This document shows, in pieces, positions 11,699 to 18,364 of a stretch of DNA of 18,465 nt. The notes beneath the pieces are model-generated. The model saw only the letters and a list, made by a program, of their open reading frames with translations, had not been told where the DNA came from and ran no database searches. Each line of letters opens with the position of its first letter. Positions within the stretch are counted from its first letter, which is position 1. Both the position numbers and the translations under genes were made by a program. The DNA comes from SLQH01 sp964612995 (lineage in GTDB: Bacteria > Planctomycetota > UBA11346): the NCBI GenBank assembly GCA_964612995.1, contig CAZTGE010000080.1, positions 1-18,465 of the forward strand, in the 5' to 3' direction.

Positions 11699-14164
11699 AT
11701 GAAGCCCACGGAATACGGTAATTTCTCTGAGGATGGTAACGAGTACGTGCTCGAGCAGCCGCTGCTTGCGCGGCCGTGGATGAACGTGCTCTCCAATGGC
11801 GCCTGGTGCTATGTCGCCTCGCACCTCGGCGGCGGCTACTCCTTCCTCGGCAACCCGACCGTGGCGCGCATCACCCGCTGGCACATCGACGGCATGCCGC
11901 GCGATACGGTGGGCAAGTTCGTCTACCTCCGCGACGAGGAGACGGGCGAGGCCTGGTCGGCCAACGGCTATCCCCCGACCCGGCCGCTGGACGCGTGGCG
12001 CTGCCGCATCGGCCTGGGCTACAACACCATCGAGTCGTCCAACCACGGCATCGACGCCTCGATCACCTACTTCACCCCGATGCCGGACGCGCGTACCGCC
12101 ACCGGCGAGGACGTGGGGGATCCGTGCGAGATCTGGATGGTGCGGCTGACCAACACCAGCAAGAAGACGCGTAAGCTCACCGCGACCAACTACGCCGAGA
12201 TAGCACTGGGCAACTGGTTCGAGGACACCAGCTGGCGCGAGTTCTACCTGCTGTTCAACCGCCAGGAGTTCCGCGACGAGGTCCTGTACACCCGTTCGAC
12301 GCAGTGGGTCAAGTATCTCGGTGGCTGGCAGGCGGCGAACAGCGATGCCAATAACATCGGTTTCGACAAGGCCGTGTTCATGGCCTCGTCGGAGAAGGTC
12401 GTCGCCTTCGAAGGCGACCGGGAGGAGTTCATCGGGCCGTATCGCGACCTCGGCGATCCGCAGGCGCTCGCGGCGCGGCGCCTGAGCGGGCAGCTGGCCG
12501 ACGGGCGTGACGCCTGCGAGGCGCTGCAGCACCGTATCACGCTCAAGCCGGGGCAGAGCAAGGACTACGTCATCGTGTTCGGCGCGATTCCGGCGCAGAA
12601 GCGCAGCGCCGGCGCGCTGCTGCGCAAGTACGGCAGCGTGGATGGGGCGAACAAGGCCTTCGCCAACATGCGCGCCTACTGGGACAAGGTCGCCGCGAGC
12701 CCGGAGATCGAGACCCCCGATCCCGACCTCGATGTCGTGGTCAACAAATGGTACAAGTACCAGGGATCGAACCTGAGCTGGTGGAACAGGAACACCGGTT
12801 ACTGTTACTCTGGTATCTACAACTTCGGTGTCCGCGACGCCTGTCAGGACGCGGCTTCGCGCTTGCCGCAGGATCCGCGTTGGGTCCGCGATCACATCGT
12901 CAAACGGATCATGATCTGGCAGTTCGATGACGGCGATTACGCCCACGGCGGCAATTTCGTCAGCATGCAGGGCACGCGGACCTTCCACAGCGACGACCCG
13001 ATCAACCCGTTCTTCATCCTCGCGCGCTACGTCAAGGAGACCGGGGATTTCTCGATCCTCGAAGAGCAGACGCAATGGGTCGACCCGGAGACCTGCGTCA
13101 GCGGCATGTCGTCCAAGCCGCCGGCGACGATCTACGAGCATCTGATGACCGGTCTGGATTGGTTCTTCAAACAATTCAGCAAGCGCAAGCTGCCGCTGAT
13201 CATGAAGGCCGACTGGAACGACGCGCTCGACCAGGTGGGCAACGCGCACAAGGGCGACTCGGTGATGCTCGCGTGCTGGGCGATCTACTGCGTCGAGCAG
13301 TTCTACCCCTGCATGGCGCACATGGGCGATCGCACCGGCCTGCAGCGGACCCGCCGGCGGCTCACTGCCCTCAAGAAGCGGGTCAACGAGATCGGCTGGG
13401 ATGGCGACTGGTACCAGCGCGCGATGCACGACGACGGCACCATCCTCGGCTCCAAGCGTTCGAAGTACGGCCGGATCTGGGCCAACCCCAACAGTTTCGC
13501 GATCGTCTCAGGCGTGGCCGATGCTGAGCGGACCGCGAAGATCCTCGCTTCCTTCGATCGCTATCTCGACGATCCGCTCGGCTCGCGCACCTTCTGGCCG
13601 GTATTCGCTCGCCCAGAGCCGAAAGCGGGGATCATCAGCCGGTTCCAGCCGGGAACCAAGGAGAACGGTTCGATCTTCGGACACTCGTCGCGCTGGCGGA
13701 TCTGGGCCGAATGCCACGCCGGGCGTGGCGACAAGGCCTACGAGATCTACTGCAAGATGGATCCGCTCAAGAACCACGAACGCAACGCCGCGCGCTATTG
13801 CATCGAGCCTTACGTCGCCTGCCAGTTCATCAATGGCCCCGAGAGCCATCGCGGTGGCGAGGGCTCCCACTCCTGGGCCACCGGCACGGCCTGTTGGACA
13901 TTGATGAACGTCTGGGAGTCGATGCTCGGCGTGCAACCGGAGGTCGAGGGGCTGCGGATCGATCCCTGCCTGCCATCGAAGTGGACCTGGGCCCGTATGC
14001 GGCGCGATTTCCGCGGTGCGCGCTACGAGATCGCGATCAAGAAGAAGCGCGGCATCTGCAAGGGCCCGGTGCGGATAGAGCTCGACGGCGAGGAGCTGCC
14101 AGGCAATGTGATCCCGGCACAGCCAGCGGGCAGTGTGAACCAGGTGCGGGTGGTGGTCGGCTGA
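11699..14164 (+). CDS. GH94 glycoside phosphorylase, cellobiose-phosphorylase-like
   Basis: The 821-residue protein has the full GH94 (former glycosyltransferase 36) plan: N-terminal beta-sandwich, helical linker, (alpha/alpha)6 barrel and C-terminal strand region. It cleaves a beta-linked disaccharide with phosphate, giving alpha-glucose (or GlcNAc) 1-phosphate. The catalytic acid lies in KADWNDALD (Asp505/Asp508), matching Asp490 of the Cellvibrio gilvus enzyme as I recall it. Phosphate-site residues are matched by His662 (FGHSSRWR) and Thr730 (TGTACW). Length fits cellobiose or chitobiose phosphorylases and excludes the much longer cyclic glucan synthases. There is no signal peptide, so it acts on imported sugar. 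Substrate cannot be settled here: cellobiose, chitobiose, laminaribiose and cellobionate enzymes share these motifs. No sugar transporter or phosphoglucomutase is adjacent. The ZIP transporter gene starts 37 bp downstream, probably in the same transcript. Confidence 0.92.
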   Translation: MKPTEYGNFSEDGNEYVLEQPLLARPWMNVLSNGAWCYVASHLGGGYSFLGNPTVARITRWHIDGMPRDTVGKFVYLRDEETGEAWSANGYPPTRPLDAWRCRIGLGYNTIESSNHGIDASITYFTPMPDARTATGEDVGDPCEIWMVRLTNTSKKTRKLTATNYAEIALGNWFEDTSWREFYLLFNRQEFRDEVLYTRSTQWVKYLGGWQAANSDANNIGFDKAVFMASSEKVVAFEGDREEFIGPYRDLGDPQALAARRLSGQLADGRDACEALQHRITLKPGQSKDYVIVFGAIPAQKRSAGALLRKYGSVDGANKAFANMRAYWDKVAASPEIETPDPDLDVVVNKWYKYQGSNLSWWNRNTGYCYSGIYNFGVRDACQDAASRLPQDPRWVRDHIVKRIMIWQFDDGDYAHGGNFVSMQGTRTFHSDDPINPFFILARYVKETGDFSILEEQTQWVDPETCVSGMSSKPPATIYEHLMTGLDWFFKQFSKRKLPLIMKADWNDALDQVGNAHKGDSVMLACWAIYCVEQFYPCMAHMGDRTGLQRTRRRLTALKKRVNEIGWDGDWYQRAMHDDGTILGSKRSKYGRIWANPNSFAIVSGVADAERTAKILASFDRYLDDPLGSRTFWPVFARPEPKAGIISRFQPGTKENGSIFGHSSRWRIWAECHAGRGDKAYEIYCKMDPLKNHERNAARYCIEPYVACQFINGPESHRGGEGSHSWATGTACWTLMNVWESMLGVQPEVEGLRIDPCLPSKWTWARMRRDFRGARYEIAIKKKRGICKGPVRIELDGEELPGNVIPAQPAGSVNQVRVVVG

Positions 14165-14201
14165 GCGCCGGTCGGCGCCGCGCCGGCGAGAACGGAACGA
14201 G

Positions 14202-15026
14202 GTGAGCGTGGAATTCGATGCCGGAACCATCGCCTTCGCCTTCGGTCTGACCCTGTTCGCCGGGCTGGCGACCGGGGTCGGCTCGGCCCTCGCGTTCTTC
14301 GCCAAGCGTACGAATACCGCCTTCCTCGCGGTGTCGCTCGGCTTCTCCGCCGGGGTGATGCTCTATGTCTCGCTGGTCGAGATCATGGTCAAATCGCGCG
14401 ATGCCCTGAGTGGCGCGCTCGGTGTGCGGCCGGGCGCCTGGGCGACCGCCGGCGCGTTCTTCGGCGGCATCGCGTTGATCTGGATCATCGACGCCTTTGT
14501 GCCCTCGGTCGAGAATCCGCACGAGATGCACACCGTCGAGGAGCTTACGCCGGAGATGCGTGAGATGCAGGACCGCAAGCTCCTGCGCATGGGTCTGTTC
14601 ACCGCACTGGCGATCGCAATCCACAATTTTCCCGAAGGGCTGGCCACATTCACCGCCGCCTTGCAGGATCCCTCGCTCGGTCTGGCGATCGCGGTGGCGA
14701 TCGCGATCCACAACGTGCCCGAGGGCATCGCGGTCTCGGTGCCGGTCTATTACGCCACCGGGCGTCGCCGCAGCGCCTTCTTGTGGTCCTTCCTGTCCGG
14801 GCTCGCCGAGCCGGTCGGCGCGCTGCTGGGGTTCCTGGTGCTGATGCCGTTCATGAATGACGTGGTCTACGGCCTGCTCTTCGGCAGCGTGGCGGGGATC
14901 ATGGTCTTTATCTCGCTCGACGAGCTGCTGCCCTCGGCCGAGACCTACGGCAAGCATCATCTGACCATCTCCGGACTGATCGTGGGGATGGCGGTGATGG
15001 CGCTGTCGTTGTTGCTGTTCGTGTGA
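14202..15026 (+). CDS. zupT: ZIP-family divalent metal transporter (ZupT-like)
   Basis: A 274-residue inner-membrane protein with eight predicted helices that imports Zn2+, Fe2+ or Mn2+. The paired family signatures are clear: AIHNFPEGLATF in helix 4 and AIHNVPEGIAVS in helix 5, whose His, Asn, Pro and Glu residues line the metal site. Between helices 3 and 4 lies a hydrophilic loop (about residues 103-128) with HEMHTVEE, shorter in His than many ZIP loops. The start is GTG at 14202, giving the MSV beginning shared with E. coli ZupT. A GTG two codons later at 14208 has a slightly better GAGG spacing. The gene follows the GH94 stop by 37 bp and is likely cotranscribed, though no functional link is obvious. 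It converges on the DapA-family gene across 156 bp where I saw no convincing terminator. Confidence 0.92.
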   Translation: MSVEFDAGTIAFAFGLTLFAGLATGVGSALAFFAKRTNTAFLAVSLGFSAGVMLYVSLVEIMVKSRDALSGALGVRPGAWATAGAFFGGIALIWIIDAFVPSVENPHEMHTVEELTPEMREMQDRKLLRMGLFTALAIAIHNFPEGLATFTAALQDPSLGLAIAVAIAIHNVPEGIAVSVPVYYATGRRRSAFLWSFLSGLAEPVGALLGFLVLMPFMNDVVYGLLFGSVAGIMVFISLDELLPSAETYGKHHLTISGLIVGMAVMALSLLLFV

Positions 15027-15182
15027 GTGTCTTGGTGGCACAGCGGCACCGCCCGGTGGTGGCAGCCTTGGTGGGCGACTGGGCGCTGCTACCCACAAGA
15101 GCACGAGTCACCGCCGGCCCAGTATCGGGCAAGCGCATACGCTCTGCCGGCCGGGTGGGCGCTCGGGGGGGTGGGGCGCGTC

Positions 15183-16103
15183 TCAAGCGAAGGCGAGGCG
15201 CAGCTGGGCGACGTGGGCGTGCAGCGCGGCGATCCGTGTCTCGATGTCGGGGTCGAGCGGGCGGGCTGCGGTACGGCAGACGGTGGTCAGGTCGAGACCG
15301 ACGAGCTGGAGGTACCGCTTGGCGCTGCGCGGGTATCCGCGGGCGACGGTGGCGTCGATCACGGTCAGATGGTTCTGCAGTGCCGCCGTACGCTGGTCGC
15401 CGGTCGCGTGCAGACGTAGCAGGGTGGCGAAGAGGTCGGGGTAGCAGTTGGCGGCGCAGGGGCACAGCCCGGCCGCTCCGGCGGCGAGACCGGCCAACGC
15501 GGTGGGGACGTGGGGGTTGAACAGCCGCAATGGGGTGTTCGCCGCCGCGGCGAGCTTGGAACGCAAGGCCTCGCTGTCGCAGGCGACGTCTTTGTAGAAA
15601 TGGAAGCGTCCGCTGTGGGCGAGTTCCCCCACGAGGGCGGGGGAGAGTCGTCGCAGATAGGGTTGGGGACATTCGTACAGCCCGAGCGGGAGCTCCCCGC
15701 TCGCGGTCATCAAAGCCAGGCAGCGCTCGCGCAGGCGTTCCTCCGGCTCGTCGACGGCGACGAGATGGCTGGCGAGCAGGACCACCGCGGCTGCGCCGGC
15801 ATCGTGCGTACGCGCGATCAACCCGGCGCCCGGAGCGATGCCGTCACGGGCCACCGGCCAGGAGATGCCGGCCACCACCGGCACGCGCCCGGCGACACGG
15901 GCGACCACCCGGCGGGTCGCCGCGAGGCGCTCGCCGGGGTCGAGCTGAGCGATCTCGCTCGACTGGCACACCGCGAACAGCGCGGTGGCGCCGTGGCCGA
16001 GGTAGAACTCGATCAGGCAGTCGAGCGCGGCGTGATCGACGGCACCCTCGTCGGTGAAGGGCGTGAGCATGACCGGGCACAGACCGGCGAGGGGCGGGAC
16101 CAT
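15183..16103 (-). CDS. DapA/NAL-superfamily aldolase or lyase, not canonical DapA
   Basis: A 306-residue TIM-barrel protein of the dihydrodipicolinate synthase/N-acetylneuraminate lyase superfamily. The Schiff-base Lys is Lys171 in FHFYKDVAC, and the catalytic Tyr is Tyr143 in GLYECPQPY, with the usual spacing of about 28 residues. The second conserved motif, GTTGE in true DapA, reads CQSSE (46-50) here. That points to a divergent subgroup annotated only as dihydrodipicolinate synthase family, so a lysine-pathway role should not be assumed. Such enzymes make or break bonds between pyruvate and an aldehyde or keto sugar acid. The ATG at 16103 begins at the first barrel strand; no good ribosome binding site is seen. 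The gene has no metabolic neighbours: it faces away from the FHA-miaA operon and converges on the ZIP gene, so context does not reveal its substrate. Confidence 0.88.
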   Translation of the reverse strand: MVPPLAGLCPVMLTPFTDEGAVDHAALDCLIEFYLGHGATALFAVCQSSEIAQLDPGERLAATRRVVARVAGRVPVVAGISWPVARDGIAPGAGLIARTHDAGAAAVVLLASHLVAVDEPEERLRERCLALMTASGELPLGLYECPQPYLRRLSPALVGELAHSGRFHFYKDVACDSEALRSKLAAAANTPLRLFNPHVPTALAGLAAGAAGLCPCAANCYPDLFATLLRLHATGDQRTAALQNHLTVIDATVARGYPRSAKRYLQLVGLDLTTVCRTAARPLDPDIETRIAALHAHVAQLRLAFA

Positions 16104-16189
16104 GCCCGAGGTGTAGGCAGCGGCAGCGGCTGTGAAGCGGGGAGCATGCGGCGAATACGGCGACGGCGTTCATCGGGTTTTCACGCCGG

Positions 16190-16218
16190 TTTCATCGCCG
16201 GGTGCCGGTGCGGATAAT
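16190..16218 (+). promoter_or_regulatory. Possible promoter ahead of the 44-bp palindrome
   Basis: GATAAT at 16213-16218 differs from the -10 consensus by one base and stands out in GC-rich DNA. Seventeen bases upstream is TTTCAT (16190-16195), a poor -35. If real, transcription to the right would begin around 16224-16226, at the first arm of the palindrome, giving a leader of roughly 275 bases before the FHA gene. Confidence 0.3.
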
Positions 16219-16223
16219 TCCAT

Positions 16224-16267
16224 TCCCCTGGAACAGTGCGCATGACCATGCGCACTGTTCCAGGGGA
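16224..16267. repeat. 44-bp near-perfect palindrome (21-bp stem)
   Basis: TCCCCTGGAACAGTGCGCAT plus G (16224-16244) is the exact reverse complement of 16247-16267, separated only by AC. The stem is 21 bp with no mismatch. Such a long perfect inverted repeat is very unlikely by chance. It could be a cruciform, a factor-dependent terminator or attenuator, an operator, or the fused ends of a mobile element. There is no T-run on either side. Confidence 0.9.
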
Positions 16268-16269
16268 GT

Positions 16270-16314
16270 GGGGGCGTAGCGGGGTGGCCCTGCGTAGCAG
16301 GGAGAAGAGCCCCC
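16270..16314. repeat. Nested hairpins of the GNA-loop family
   Basis: CCCTGC-GTA-GCAGGG (16288-16302) is a perfect 6-bp hairpin with a GTA loop. It is enclosed by GGGGGC (16270-16275) pairing with GCCCCC (16309-16314). A further GCGTAGC word sits at 16274-16280. The loop type and C-G closing match the hairpins at 11-45, 10068-10145 and 18410-18424. Confidence 0.65.
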
Positions 16315-16328
16315 GCGAACAAAGAGCG

Positions 16329-16381
16329 GCGCAGGCTGCGACCGCTATGATGAGCCCTTGGGCTGCGGGCGGAGCCTGCGC
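16329..16381 (+). other. Foldable leader segment, candidate structured RNA
   Basis: GCGCAGGCT (16329-16337) pairs exactly with AGCCTGCGC (16373-16381). Inside, CCGC (16342-16345) can pair with GCGG (16364-16368 region), and AGCC/GGCT (16353-16364) can close a CTTG loop. Together they make a 53-nt three-tier hairpin about 120 bases before the FHA gene. I recognise no known riboswitch or RNA family, and the reading strand is assumed from the downstream operon. Confidence 0.3.
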
Positions 16382-16484
16382 TATGCTGGTGTCGACCCAC
16401 GGCCAGGCTCCGGGCCAGCCCGGTACGGCTGCGGATTGCATTCGCCGGGCCGTGATGTCAGCATGGCCCGCTGCGACGGAGTGC

Positions 16485-16492
16485 AGAGGAGG
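16485..16492 (+). promoter_or_regulatory. Ribosome binding site of the FHA gene
   Basis: AGAGGAGG, a near-complete Shine-Dalgarno sequence, lies eight bases before the ATG at 16501. It is among the strongest in the window and fixes the start. Confidence 0.8.
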
Positions 16493-16500
16493 TCGGTGGG

Positions 16501-17352
16501 ATGATCCTGCGCGTGATCAAGGGGCCACGGACGGGTGCCAGGCTGGCGATCAGTTCGCTACGCGAGATGTTCATCGGCAACGGGGCCGACGCCGATCTCG
16601 ATCTCGGCGATCCCGATGTCGGACCGCAGCACGTGGCCGTGGGCAGCGACGAGAGCGGTGGCTGGGTCGTCGACCCGATCGGTCCGAACGTCCAGCGCAA
16701 CGGCCACCTGATCGAGGAACGCGGGCCGCTGCAGCCCGGCGATATCCTGCGCATCGGCAACCACGTGCTTGCATGCTGCGATCCGCGGCTCGAAATCTAC
16801 CCCCGACTGCTGGGCCTCGGGGGCCCGGTGATCGGGATGGCCTACGTGCTGCGCCGGCGCGAGGTGATCATCGGTCGCAGCAGCAAGGACGCGACGCTGA
16901 CGGTACCCGATCAGCGAGCCAGCCGCCGGCACTGTGCGCTGCGCTATCGCGATGGACGGTGGCACGCCGATGACCTGCAGTCGGCCAACGGCACACGGCA
17001 CAACGGCCACCAGCTGTACCACGAGACCGCGCTGGGTGAAGGCGACATGCTGACGCTGGGCACCTGCCGCTTCGTGTTCCTGCCCGGAAGCCGGAGCATC
17101 GAGGAGATCGAAGCGGAGGCGGCGGGCGAGGCGGCGGGAGCCGGCGCGGCTGGCGTCGGCGACGACGCCGATACCTTGCGCTATGCGCACAAACAGCAGG
17201 AGACCTTCCGCGACGACGAGGAATGGGACGGCCCGAGCGCGAGCGAACGCCTGCGGGTGCGCGAACGCGAGTGGAACCGTGTCGGGATGCTGGTGGCGGT
17301 GGCGATCATGCTGGTGGTGCTGATCGTCGCCGCGATCCTGTTCACGCGATGA
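16501..17352 (+). CDS. Tail-anchored protein with two FHA domains
   Basis: A 283-residue predicted phosphothreonine-binding protein. FHA domain 1 spans about 4-92 and is degenerate: the usual GR is GN (26-27), and the Ser-x-x-His motif is GPQH (41-44). FHA domain 2 spans about 116-195 and is canonical: GR (125-126), SRRH (141-144) and SANGTRHNG (161-169), so it should bind phosphothreonine. An Ala/Gly/Glu-rich linker (200-220) and a charged segment (221-260) lead to one hydrophobic helix at 262-281, two residues from the C-terminus. This places both FHA domains in the cytoplasm on a tail anchor. miaA follows after 19 bp, so the two are very likely cotranscribed. It is a natural partner for a Hanks kinase such as the one at 2497-3723, but no direct link is shown. 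Partners are unknown. Confidence 0.88.
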   Translation: MILRVIKGPRTGARLAISSLREMFIGNGADADLDLGDPDVGPQHVAVGSDESGGWVVDPIGPNVQRNGHLIEERGPLQPGDILRIGNHVLACCDPRLEIYPRLLGLGGPVIGMAYVLRRREVIIGRSSKDATLTVPDQRASRRHCALRYRDGRWHADDLQSANGTRHNGHQLYHETALGEGDMLTLGTCRFVFLPGSRSIEEIEAEAAGEAAGAGAAGVGDDADTLRYAHKQQETFRDDEEWDGPSASERLRVREREWNRVGMLVAVAIMLVVLIVAAILFTR

Positions 17353-17371
17353 GACGAAGCGGCCCGGAGGC

Positions 17372-18307
17372 ATGAGCGAGGCCATTCCCGCGATCCTGGT
17401 CCTCGGCGAGACCGCGGCCGGCAAATCGGACCTGGCGGTGGAGCTCGCGCTCGCGTTCGGTGGCGAGATCATCAGCGCGGACGCGGTCGCGGTCTACCGC
17501 GAGATGGATATCGGCAGCGCGAAGCCGGATCCGGCCCAGCGCGCGGCGGTGTCGCACCACTGTCTGGATTGTCTCGACCCGGAGGACAGCTGCGATGTCG
17601 GCCGCTGGTTGGCGCTCGCCGATGCCGCGGCGCGCGACATCCATGCGCGCGGTCGCCGGGTGATCGTGGCCGGCGGCAGTCCGCTCTACACCAAAGCCTT
17701 CCTCGAGGGGCTGAGCACCGGTGCGCCGCGCGATGCGCAGCTGCGTCGTGAGCTGGAGGGGCGCTACGACGAGCGCGGGCCCGCGGCGCTGTATGCCGAG
17801 CTGGCCGCGGTCGATCCGGTGTATGCCGCGGCGCGGCATCCGAACGATCGCAAACGCATCGTGCGCGCGCTCGAGGTCCACCGCCTCACTGGCCGGCCGT
17901 TCAGCTCGTTCCATACCACGGACGGGCGACGGCGTGGCGACTACCGTACGCTGCTGCTGGGTTTGCGTCGCGACCGCGAGACCACCAACCGACGGATCAA
18001 CGCCCGGACCAAGGCGATGTTCGCCAACGGGCTGATCGACGAGGTCCGCCGCCTCGCGCCGCGGCTGAGCCCGGAAGCACGTCAGGCCGTGGGCTACAAG
18101 GAGGTCATCGCCCACCTCGCCGGTGAATGGGATCGCGAGCAGGCGATCTACCGCGTCGCCCGGGCGAGTCGCAATCTCGCCAAGCAGCAGCGGACCTGGT
18201 ACAAGCGCTTCCGCGACATCGTCTGGCTCGACGCCAGCGAACCCGAGGCGCTGCACACCCGCGCGCTGGACGCGGCGCGCGCCTTCCTCACCGATTCCGC
18301 TGGCTGA
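17372..18307 (+). CDS. miaA: tRNA dimethylallyltransferase
   Basis: The 311-residue enzyme transfers dimethylallyl from DMAPP to N6 of A37 in tRNAs reading codons that start with U. The P-loop is GETAAGKS (12-19; usually GPTASGKS). SADAVAVYREMDIGSAKP (35-52) replaces the common DSMQVYRGMDIGTAKP: catalytic Asp37 is kept, but the next three residues differ. VAGGSPLYTKAFLEGL, HPNDRKRIVRALEVHRLTGRP and VGYKEVIAHLAGEW follow in family order. The end, SRNLAKQQRTWYKRFRDIVWLD, is the tRNA-binding region, with the KRFRD form I associate with Planctomycetota. The ATG at 17372 has GGAGG (17366-17370) only one base upstream, unusually close for efficient initiation, so translation may depend on coupling with the FHA gene ending 19 bp before. 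No other start fits the P-loop position. Confidence 0.95.
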   Translation: MSEAIPAILVLGETAAGKSDLAVELALAFGGEIISADAVAVYREMDIGSAKPDPAQRAAVSHHCLDCLDPEDSCDVGRWLALADAAARDIHARGRRVIVAGGSPLYTKAFLEGLSTGAPRDAQLRRELEGRYDERGPAALYAELAAVDPVYAAARHPNDRKRIVRALEVHRLTGRPFSSFHTTDGRRRGDYRTLLLGLRRDRETTNRRINARTKAMFANGLIDEVRRLAPRLSPEARQAVGYKEVIAHLAGEWDREQAIYRVARASRNLAKQQRTWYKRFRDIVWLDASEPEALHTRALDAARAFLTDSAG

Positions 18308-18364
18308 GGCGCGGCCAGCGCGGCGGGACCCACAAACCCCCATAACCGCCCATCCGCAGGGTCC

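Larger units (their letters stand above)
16104..16500. promoter_or_regulatory. Structured divergent region upstream of the FHA-miaA operon
   Basis: These 397 bases separate the DapA-family start from the FHA gene and hold no convincing gene. They contain a possible promoter (16190-16218), a 44-bp palindrome (16224-16267), nested hairpins (16270-16314) and a foldable segment (16329-16381), each listed separately. The density of symmetry suggests regulation of one or both divergent genes, or a repeat-element insertion. Confidence 0.5.

Noticed and set aside
11576..13429. Minus-strand open frame extending sthA by about 600 codons
   Set aside because: It lies opposite the GH94 gene, and SthA has its exact family length from the ATG at 11575 with a GAGGGG ribosome site.
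15027..15182. Terminator or small gene between the ZIP and DapA-family genes
   Set aside because: Only a weak CACC-GCCC-GGTG hairpin (15047-15058) and GC-rich near-repeats are seen; no T-run and no convincing coding sequence.
16329..16381. tRNA gene
   Set aside because: The segment folds but is too short, with no T-loop GTTCGAATCC-type sequence and no anticodon arm or cloverleaf.
2497..18307. Kinase, FHA protein and other genes forming one dedicated signalling system
   Set aside because: The kinase and the FHA gene are 13 kb apart, on opposite strands and separated by metabolic genes, so only a loose functional link can be suggested.
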